This document shows positions 1-3,996 of a stretch of 6,617 nucleotides of DNA, in pieces. This stretch comes from Chloroflexota bacterium. GTDB lineage: Bacteria > Chloroflexota > Anaerolineae > 4572-78 > J111. Under the pieces are notes generated by a model that saw only the letters and a program-made list of their open reading frames with translations, did not search any database and had not been told where the DNA came from. A program made the translations under genes and the position numbers. How positions within the stretch are numbered: position 1 is the stretch's first letter; each line of letters starts with the position of its first letter. The stretch lies in contig RFJV01000318.1 of NCBI GenBank assembly GCA_003694775.1, forward strand, positions 1 through 6,617, written 5' to 3'.

Positions 1-18
1 GAGGAAAAGGGGGCAGAA

Positions 19-48
19 TTGCCTTTAGCCGCCGAATTATGGTATAGT
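19..48 (+). promoter_or_regulatory. Predicted sigma-70-type promoter of the kinase/MaoC/KynB cluster
   Basis: A -35-like TTGCCT (19-24) and a -10-like TATAGT (43-48) are separated by 18 bp, matching the consensus at 4/6 and 5/6 positions. The start of transcription would fall near 55, leaving a leader of about 25 nt before the start codon at 81. No other promoter is evident before 2190, so this one probably serves all three + strand genes. It is inferred from sequence only. Confidence 0.55.
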
Positions 49-80
49 GAAGCCTGCGTAGCGGCAAAGGGGAGGCAACG

Positions 81-1019
81 ATGGCTGAAAATTATGCATC
101 GCCGTATGTTCTGGTGGTTGGGGCGGCCGGCATCGATTCCAAAGGCCGGGCCAGCGAACCGCTGAAACTGCACAGCAGTACACCCGGAACCGTGCGGGTG
201 TCGGTAGGGGGGGTGGCCCGCAATGTGGCCGATAATCTCACCCGGCTGGGCGTGCGGGCGGTTCTGCTGTCGGCAATCGGCAACGACGGCTCCGGTCGCC
301 GGATTTTGAACAATGCCCAGGAGGTGGGCATCCACACCGAACATCTGATAATTTCTGACGACCACCACACCGCGGCCTACCTGGCTATCCTGGACGAAAA
401 CGGCAACCTGGTCATGTCGGTGGATGATATGGCAATCCTGGAGCTGATTACCCCCCAGGTTATCAGCCGCCACCGGCGATTGATAAAAGAAGCGGCAATG
501 GTGGTCATCGACAGCAACCTGTCGGAGACAGCGATTGCCATGCTGATGAAAGTTGCCACCCGGTACAACGTTCCTGTCTGCGCCGACCCGACCTCCACCG
601 GCCTGGCCCCGCGGCTCAAGCCGCACCTGCCCAACATCTATATGATTACCCCCAACGTGCCCGAAGCCGAAACCCTTTCCGGCTGTACCATCCAGAATGA
701 GGACGACGCCCTGAACGCGGCCCTGGCCCTGGTTAGTCAGGGGGTCAAAATTGCCATCATCACCCTGGCCGAAGCCGGCGTGGTGTATGCCTCGGCCAGC
801 GACAGCGGGTACGTCCCCGCCGTCCCCACCGAACTGGTCGATACCACCGGGGCCAGCGACGCCCTGACCGCCACCGTGGTCTTCGGCCTGCTGAACGACA
901 TCCCCCTGGACGAGGCCGTCCGGCTGGGGGCCAGCGCCGCCGCCCTCACCCTCAACTGCACCGACACCGTCCACCCCGACCTGAGCCTGGATTTGCTGTA
1001 CGACCAGCTTTTGATTTAA
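81..1019 (+). CDS. PfkB-family carbohydrate/nucleoside kinase, pseudouridine kinase (PsuK)-like
   Basis: This 312-residue cytoplasmic kinase of the ribokinase/PfkB fold would transfer a phosphate from ATP to a sugar or nucleoside hydroxyl. The overall pattern resembles E. coli PsuK (YeiC), which makes pseudouridine 5'-phosphate: an N-terminal GAAGID segment (14-19), a PG followed by GGVARN (43-48, family signature 1), DP (169-170), TPNVPEAE (190-197) and an ending with NCTDTVHPDLS. The second signature is DTTGASDA (254-261), with the likely catalytic base Asp260. The start is set by GGAGG at 71-75, five bases before the ATG. Two usually conserved glycines are replaced: GAGD reads GASD, and the TLG of the nucleotide-binding strand reads TLA (228-230). 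The partner glycosidase PsuG is not in this window, so pseudouridine as substrate is an inference and another sugar is possible. Family membership is secure; the substrate is not. Confidence 0.88.
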   Translation: MAENYASPYVLVVGAAGIDSKGRASEPLKLHSSTPGTVRVSVGGVARNVADNLTRLGVRAVLLSAIGNDGSGRRILNNAQEVGIHTEHLIISDDHHTAAYLAILDENGNLVMSVDDMAILELITPQVISRHRRLIKEAAMVVIDSNLSETAIAMLMKVATRYNVPVCADPTSTGLAPRLKPHLPNIYMITPNVPEAETLSGCTIQNEDDALNAALALVSQGVKIAIITLAEAGVVYASASDSGYVPAVPTELVDTTGASDALTATVVFGLLNDIPLDEAVRLGASAAALTLNCTDTVHPDLSLDLLYDQLLI

Positions 1020-1020
1020 T

Positions 1021-1073
1021 TGGAGATTGGAGAATCTAAACTCACCAACTCACCAACTCACAAACTCACCAAC
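1021..1073 (+). repeat. Intergenic iterated short repeats (7-bp pair, then four 8-bp units)
   Basis: Right after the kinase stop there are two near-identical 7-mers, TGGAGAT and TGGAGAA (1021-1034). They are followed by four head-to-tail 8-mers: CTCACCAA at 1041, 1049 and 1065, and CTCACAAA at 1057, ending in a further C at 1073. The block fills nearly all of the gap between the kinase and the MaoC gene. It looks like a short tandemly repeated repetitive element rather than coding DNA. It contains no hairpin or T-run, so it does not look like a terminator. Confidence 0.8.
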
Positions 1074-1076
1074 GAT

Positions 1077-1080
1077 GGAG
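1077..1080 (+). promoter_or_regulatory. Ribosome binding site that decides the MaoC start
   Basis: GGAG at 1077-1080 lies six bases before the ATG at 1087. The earlier in-frame candidates, TTG at 1027 and ATG at 1075, have no comparable purine-rich site. TTG-1027 would also translate the tandem repeat. Confidence 0.65.
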
Positions 1081-1086
1081 CACCCA

Positions 1087-1542
1087 ATGACCCCACGCGG
1101 TATGTACTTTGAGGATTTTGAAATCGGGCAGACGGTAGTCACCGCGGCCCGGACGATTACCGAAGCCGACATTGTCAACTTTGCCGGCCTGTCCGGCGAC
1201 TTCAACTACCTGCACATCGACGCCGAAGCGGCCAAAGCCACCCCCTTTGGCGCACGGGTGGCCCACGGCATGCTGGTCGCCTCTATTGCCACAGGGCTGG
1301 CCGTCCAGCAGGGCTTCATCGAGGGCACTACCCTGGCCTTCCGCGAACTGACCTGGCGCTTCACCCGTCCGGTCTTTATCGGCGATACGGTGCATGTGGA
1401 AATTACCATCGCCGGCCTCAAGCCGATGCCCCGGCTGGGCGGCGGGCTGGTGATTTTCAATGCCCAGGTGCTCAACCAGAAGGGTGAGGTGGTGCACAAG
1501 GGCGAGTGGCAGATGCTCATCAAGTCCCGGCCCCAGGAATAG
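1087..1542 (+). CDS. MaoC-like (R)-specific enoyl-CoA hydratase/dehydratase, hot-dog fold
   Basis: A 151-residue single hot-dog domain, the usual length for stand-alone MaoC/PhaJ-type hydratases. These enzymes add or remove water at a 2-enoyl-CoA to give (R)-3-hydroxyacyl-CoA in the cytoplasm. The N-terminus has the typical YFEDFEIGQ (7-15). The hydratase-2 motif is visible as SGDFNYLHID (36-45), with the catalytic pair Asp38 and His43, followed by VAHGML (58-63) on the helix edge. The usual proline of D-x-N-P is tyrosine here (Tyr41). ATG-1087 is chosen for its ribosome binding site and because family members begin just before the YFEDF segment. The gene lies 67 bp after the kinase and 3 bp before kynB, so it is probably co-transcribed with both. 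The true CoA ester is unknown, and some family members act in other pathways. Confidence 0.88.
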   Translation: MTPRGMYFEDFEIGQTVVTAARTITEADIVNFAGLSGDFNYLHIDAEAAKATPFGARVAHGMLVASIATGLAVQQGFIEGTTLAFRELTWRFTRPVFIGDTVHVEITIAGLKPMPRLGGGLVIFNAQVLNQKGEVVHKGEWQMLIKSRPQE

Positions 1543-1545
1543 CCC

Positions 1546-2190
1546 ATGCCGCCCCGCATTTTCGACATCAGCCGCACCATGCAGGCCGGAATGGCCGTCT
1601 GGCCGGGCGATACTCCCTTTGCCCTGCACACCGAACTGGAGATTGCCCGCGGGGCATCGGTCAATCTGACCAGCCTGACCCTCAGCAGTCATACCGGTAC
1701 GCACATCGACGCGCCGCGGCACTTTCTGCATGATGACCTGCCGGTCGACCAGCTACCGCTGGCGCCGTATATCGGCCCGGCAACAGTAGTCACCGTGAAC
1801 CGCGAACACGGCCCCCTCACCCCGGCGGACTTCCCCGGCCTGGATTGGTCCCGCGTCCGCCGCCTGCTGGTCCATTCCCCGGCCAGCGACCTGCCGCCGG
1901 AGCAGTTCCCCCTGGAATTTCTCTACCCCTCGCCGGAGCTGGCCGACTTTCTCGGACGGCACGGAGTGGTGCTGTTCGGCTCCGATGCTCCGTCGATGGA
2001 TGAGGTAGACAGCAAAACCCTGCCCGGACACAAGGCTTTGCGGCGCAACGGCATTGCCATCCTGGAAGGTCTGCTGTTCCAGAACGTCCCCGATGGCGAA
2101 TACGAACTGGTGGCCCTGCCGCTCAAGATTGCCCGCGGCGACGGTTCCCCGGTGCGGGCCGTTCTGCTGGCCCGCCAGCCGGAGGCCTGA
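1546..2190 (+). CDS. kynB: Cyclase-family metal-dependent hydrolase, probable kynurenine formamidase
   Basis: A 214-residue protein, close to the usual KynB length of about 210. KynB hydrolyses N-formyl-L-kynurenine to kynurenine and formate in the kynurenine route of tryptophan breakdown. Hallmarks are DIS (7-9), VWPGDTPF (18-25), the metal motif HTGTHIDAPRH (49-59), a GSDAPSMD segment (145-152) and an ending with YELVALPL and SPVRAVL. The likely two-zinc ligands of the family are present: His49, His53, Asp55, His162 and Glu174. The start codon follows the MaoC stop by 3 bp and has AGGAA (1535-1539) six bases upstream, inside the end of the MaoC gene, which points to translational coupling. 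No kynA or kynU is visible nearby, so a different amide or lactone substrate within the cyclase family remains possible. Confidence 0.85.
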   Translation: MPPRIFDISRTMQAGMAVWPGDTPFALHTELEIARGASVNLTSLTLSSHTGTHIDAPRHFLHDDLPVDQLPLAPYIGPATVVTVNREHGPLTPADFPGLDWSRVRRLLVHSPASDLPPEQFPLEFLYPSPELADFLGRHGVVLFGSDAPSMDEVDSKTLPGHKALRRNGIAILEGLLFQNVPDGEYELVALPLKIARGDGSPVRAVLLARQPEA

Positions 2191-2192
2191 AG

Positions 2193-3455
2193 CTAGCGCC
2201 GGTACATCACCACCGGCAGAATGCGCCCGCTCCCGTTGACCGCCTGAAACAGGGTTTCGGTTTCAAAGGCCCGGTCCAGGGCCTGGGCCAGGTCGGCCAG
2301 CAGGTCGTCCGGGTCTTCAATGCCCACGGCCAGCCGCACCAGGCTGTCGCTGATACCGATGGCCGCCCGCTCCTCGGTCGATAGCTCAAAGTAGCTTACC
2401 AGGGCGACCTGCTCCACCAGAGACTCCACGCCGCCCAGACTGGGGCCAATGTAGGGAATCTGCAGGGCATCGATGAAGCGGCCCGTACCCTCCAGGTCGG
2501 TATCCAGCTCAAAGCTGACCACCCCACCGAAGCCGCTCATCTGCCGGCTGGCAACCTGGTAATCCGGGTGACAGGGCAGGCCCGGATAGTAGACCCGCCG
2601 CACGGCAGGATGTCGGGCCAGAAAATCGGCCACCCGCTGGGCGGTTTCGTTCTGCCGTTTGACCCGCAGTTCCAGCGTCTTCAGGCCGCGCAGAAGCAGG
2701 TAGGCCGCGTGCGGGTCGAGTACCGGACCAAAAATTCCCTGCGTTTCCTTGATTCCCCCCACCAGGTAGTCCGAACCGACCACCACCCCGGCTAACAAAT
2801 CATTGTGGCCGCCCAGGTATTTGGTCGCCGAATGGATAACCAGGTCTACGCCAAACTCCAGGGGCCGCTGGTTGATGGGCGTGGCAAAGGTGCTGTCAAT
2901 CACTGTTTTTACCTTGTGCCGGCGGGCAATATCGACCAGCCGCTCCAGGTCCAGCACCCGCAGGTAGGGATTGGTGGGCGATTCGGAGAAAATCAGGCGG
3001 GTGTTGGGCCGGATGGCGGCCTCCAGGGCCTCGTAGTCGCCCATCGGCACCTGGGTGAACTCCACGCCGTAGCGGGTCAGGAATTGGGAAATGAACTGCC
3101 GGGTGCGGCGGTAGCTGTCGTCCGTAAAAATGACGTGCGCGCCGGCAGAGAGGAGAGAAAAGAGGGTGGTGGTCACCGCGGCCATGCCGCTGGAAAAGAG
3201 GCAGGCCGCCTCGCCGCCGTCCAGGGCGGCCAGCTTGGCCTCCACCGCGGCGGTGGTAGGATTGCCGTAGCGTCCGTATTCCTCGCGGCCATCGTGCTCC
3301 CCCCACATTCTGGCTTCCATGTAGCGCACCAGGTCCGCGGTGTTTTCAAAGGTAAAAGTGCTGGTCTGGGCAATTGGTGTGGTCAAAGTATGGTGCGGCT
3401 TTCGCCGGGATTCGCCGGCATGGACAACACGGGTGCTCAGATTTTGGTTCAACAT
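2193..3455 (-). CDS. metB: Cystathionine gamma-synthase-type trans-sulfuration PLP enzyme
   Basis: A 420-residue cytoplasmic enzyme of the Cys/Met metabolism PLP family. It would join cysteine to an activated homoserine to give cystathionine. Visible landmarks are YGRYGNPT (60-67, Tyr60 and Arg62 contacting the neighbouring subunit's PLP phosphate), SSGMAA (88-93), Tyr115 that stacks on PLP, ID (186-187) contacting the pyridine nitrogen, the Schiff-base Lys212 in [24 protein letters not shown] (339-346) and the substrate-carboxylate Arg374 in VRLAVGIED. The GGHND variant after the lysine resembles plant cystathionine gamma-synthases. The start at 3455 has AAAAGGAG (3463-3470) seven bases upstream; a longer reading frame to 3647 would run through the riboswitch. 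The SAM-I leader favours synthesis over methionine gamma-lyase or cystathionine beta-lyase activity, but sequence alone does not separate these paralogs. It converges on kynB with 2 bp between the stops. Confidence 0.88.
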   Translation of the reverse strand: MLNQNLSTRVVHAGESRRKPHHTLTTPIAQTSTFTFENTADLVRYMEARMWGEHDGREEYGRYGNPTTAAVEAKLAALDGGEAACLFSSGMAAVTTTLFSLLSAGAHVIFTDDSYRRTRQFISQFLTRYGVEFTQVPMGDYEALEAAIRPNTRLIFSESPTNPYLRVLDLERLVDIARRHKVKTVIDSTFATPINQRPLEFGVDLVIHSATKYLGGHNDLLAGVVVGSDYLVGGIKETQGIFGPVLDPHAAYLLLRGLKTLELRVKRQNETAQRVADFLARHPAVRRVYYPGLPCHPDYQVASRQMSGFGGVVSFELDTDLEGTGRFIDALQIPYIGPSLGGVESLVEQVALVSYFELSTEERAAIGISDSLVRLAVGIEDPDDLLADLAQALDRAFETETLFQAVNGSGRILPVVMYRR

Positions 3456-3462
3456 CGGGTCG

Positions 3463-3470
3463 CTCCTTTT
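3463..3470 (-). promoter_or_regulatory. Ribosome binding site of the cystathionine gamma-synthase-type gene
   Basis: Read on the minus strand, AAAAGGAG ends seven bases before the ATG at 3455. It lies just beyond the last terminator of the riboswitch, which is exposed only in read-through transcripts. It fixes the start at 3455 rather than at upstream in-frame ATGs. Confidence 0.8.
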
Positions 3471-3485
3471 CTTGCTGATGGTAAC

Positions 3486-3513
3486 AAAAAAGGCCTCTCC
3501 TGATAGAGAGGCC
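3486..3513 (-). terminator. Second (promoter-distal) intrinsic terminator of the SAM-I leader
   Basis: On the minus strand GGCCTCTC, a six-base loop TATCAG and GAGAGGCC form an 8-bp GC-rich perfect stem. Six Ts follow directly (3491-3486). It ends only about 15 bases before the ribosome binding site. It is a textbook Rho-independent terminator and stronger in GC content than the first one upstream. Confidence 0.85.
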
Positions 3514-3522
3514 CTCTTTTCC

Positions 3523-3547
3523 GGGGCTTTGGCATGAAAAAAGCCCC
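3523..3547 (-). promoter_or_regulatory. Hairpin overlapping terminator 1 in the riboswitch expression platform
   Basis: On the minus strand GGGGCTTT (3547-3540) is perfectly complementary to AAAGCCCC (3530-3523), with a nine-base loop. The first arm is part of the 3' arm and T-run of terminator 1, so the two structures cannot form together. Because the second arm is transcribed after terminator 1's T-run, it would form too late to stop ordinary termination. It may refold read-through RNA, or act if polymerase pauses. Confidence 0.5.
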
Positions 3548-3568
3548 TTCCAAAAGAAAGAGGCTTTT
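3537..3568 (-). terminator. First intrinsic terminator of the SAM-I leader
   Basis: On the minus strand AAAAGCCTCTTTC, loop TTTT and GGAAGGGGCTTTT form a 13-bp stem containing two G-U pairs, followed by more Ts (six in the run, 3542-3537). It lies 22 bases after riboswitch stem P1. The 5' arm (CCTCTTTC, 3563-3556) can instead pair with the P1 3' strand and the bases before it (GAAAGATGAGG, 3600-3590) with a three-base bulge. This fits the usual SAM-I antiterminator scheme, where the SAM-bound aptamer holds P1 and lets the terminator form. Confidence 0.8.
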
Positions 3569-3590
3569 CAAGCGCCAAAAAGCGGACTAC

Positions 3591-3709
3591 CTCATCTTTC
3601 AGAAGATAAATCTTCTGCCGGAATTGGCACCGAAAACCCGCCGCCAATGTGGTGACGAGTAAGGTTGCCGGGGCTTCACAGGGCCGGTCCCTCCACCCCT
3701 CTGGATGAG
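3591..3709 (-). promoter_or_regulatory. SAM-I (S-box) riboswitch aptamer
   Basis: The minus strand reads as a complete SAM-I aptamer of 119 nt. P1 is CTCATC (3709-3704) with GATGAG (3596-3591). After P1 comes CAGAGGGGTGGAGGG, with the kink-turn region and the conserved GGAGGGACCGGCCC (3694-3681), then TGAA, then GGCAACC (3669-3663). The invariant GGTGCCAATTCC is at 3631-3620, and P4 is a perfect hairpin CAGAAGA/TCTTCTG (3617-3600) followed by GAAAGATGAG. These match the family consensus closely. It binds S-adenosylmethionine and, when bound, favours premature termination, so the downstream trans-sulfuration gene is expressed when SAM is low. Confidence 0.97.
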
Positions 3710-3733
3710 AACTGCTCCAGAATTCGGTTGTTA

Positions 3734-3749
3734 ACCAGCATTAGCTGGT
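3734..3749 (-). promoter_or_regulatory. Small inverted repeat at the start of the riboswitch transcript
   Basis: ACCAGC, four bases, GCTGGT form a perfect 6-bp inverted repeat right where transcription from the 3754-3782 promoter should begin. In RNA it would be a 5'-terminal hairpin about 25 nt before the aptamer, perhaps protecting the transcript end. As DNA it could be a small operator. Neither role can be decided from sequence. Confidence 0.45.
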
Positions 3750-3753
3750 AAAA

Positions 3754-3782
3754 ATGCTACCACAAGGGCAAAGAAATGTCAA
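3754..3782 (-). promoter_or_regulatory. Promoter of the SAM-I riboswitch/trans-sulfuration gene
   Basis: On the minus strand a perfect -35 TTGACA (3782-3777) and a -10 TAGCAT (3759-3754) are separated by exactly 17 bp. A TG one base before the -10 adds an extended -10 (TGGTAGCAT). Transcription would start near 3747, giving a leader of roughly 290 nt before the gene. A strong constitutive promoter is what a riboswitch-controlled unit needs. Confidence 0.85.
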
Positions 3783-3928
3783 ATGTGGTGCGGCGGCGGG
3801 TGTATTTCATTTTTGGGGCGAATTTTGATTGGCGGTAGGCCCGGCATCCCTATGCCTGGCCCATTTTCTGTAGGCGGATATCCTGTTTGCCCCAAATTGA
3901 AACGCACTCGCGGCGGTCCCCAGGCGCT
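3783..3928. other. Divergent intergenic region with one imperfect hairpin
   Basis: This stretch separates the two divergent promoters. I see no gene in it. The only clear structure is an inverted repeat at 3838-3861: GGCCCGGCAT, loop CCCT, ATGCCTGGCC, ten positions with one mismatch. It has no adjacent T-run on either strand, so it is not a convincing terminator and its role is unknown. The palindrome GGATATCC occurs at 3877-3884. Confidence 0.5.
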
Positions 3929-3956
3929 TTGCTGATACCGATTATCATGCTAAAAT
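3929..3956 (+). promoter_or_regulatory. Predicted extended -10 promoter of the GH94 gene
   Basis: TAAAAT at 3951-3956 matches the -10 consensus at 5/6 positions and is preceded by TG and one base (3948-3950), an extended -10. The -35 is weak: TTGCTG (3929-3934) at 16 bp spacing. The start of transcription should lie near 3963, inside the palindromic operator, giving a leader of about 34 nt. The weak -35 suits a promoter controlled mainly by relief of repression. Confidence 0.6.
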
Positions 3957-3958
3957 GG

Positions 3959-3974
3959 TTGGGAGCGTTCCCAA
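3959..3974. promoter_or_regulatory. CelR-like LacI-family operator overlapping the GH94 transcription start
   Basis: TTGGGAGCGTTCCCAA is a 16-bp palindrome with one mismatched pair. Its 14-bp core TGGGAGCGTTCCCA (3960-3973) differs at a single base from TGGGAGCGCTCCCA, the site recalled for the cellobiose-responsive LacI-family repressor CelR of Thermobifida fusca. The central CG step is typical of LacI-family operators. It starts three bases after the -10 and covers the predicted transcription start, the classical repressing position. Its cognate regulator is not encoded in this window. Confidence 0.8.
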
Positions 3975-3985
3975 ATTTCTTTATC

Positions 3986-3992
3986 AGGAGGT
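3986..3992 (+). promoter_or_regulatory. Ribosome binding site of the GH94 gene
   Basis: AGGAGGT, a near-complete anti-SD match, ends four bases before the ATG at 3997. This excludes the in-frame ATG at 3955, which lies in the -10 element itself. Confidence 0.85.
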
Positions 3993-3996
3993 CACA

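Noticed and set aside
1027..1086. MaoC start at TTG 1027 or ATG 1075
   Set aside because: Neither has a ribosome binding site, and the added residues encode the tandem repeat, which is not seen in the family. ATG 1087 is preceded by GGAG at good spacing.
1066..1731. A 221-codon open frame on the minus strand across the MaoC and kynB genes
   Set aside because: Same effect: it is in codon register with both sense genes, which share a frame, and the two sense proteins have clear catalytic motifs.
2193..3455. Methionine gamma-lyase as the function of the PLP enzyme
   Set aside because: Not excluded by sequence, but repression by SAM through a riboswitch and the GGHND segment after the PLP lysine fit a biosynthetic cystathionine gamma-synthase better.
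2805..3503. A 232-codon open frame on the plus strand opposite the trans-sulfuration gene
   Set aside because: It is the codon-register shadow of a well-conserved PLP enzyme and runs into the riboswitch leader.
3456..3647. N-terminal extension of the trans-sulfuration enzyme to an ATG at 3647
   Set aside because: The extra 64 codons would be translated from the riboswitch core, P1 and both terminators. The start at 3455 has a strong ribosome binding site and gives a normal family N-terminus.
3838..3861. Hairpin GGCCCGGCAT/ATGCCTGGCC as a terminator
   Set aside because: No T-run follows on either strand, and no gene ends near it on either side.
3955..3996. Start of the GH94 protein at ATG 3955
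   Set aside because: This ATG is part of the -10 element and upstream of the predicted transcription start. ATG 3997 has an AGGAGGT site.
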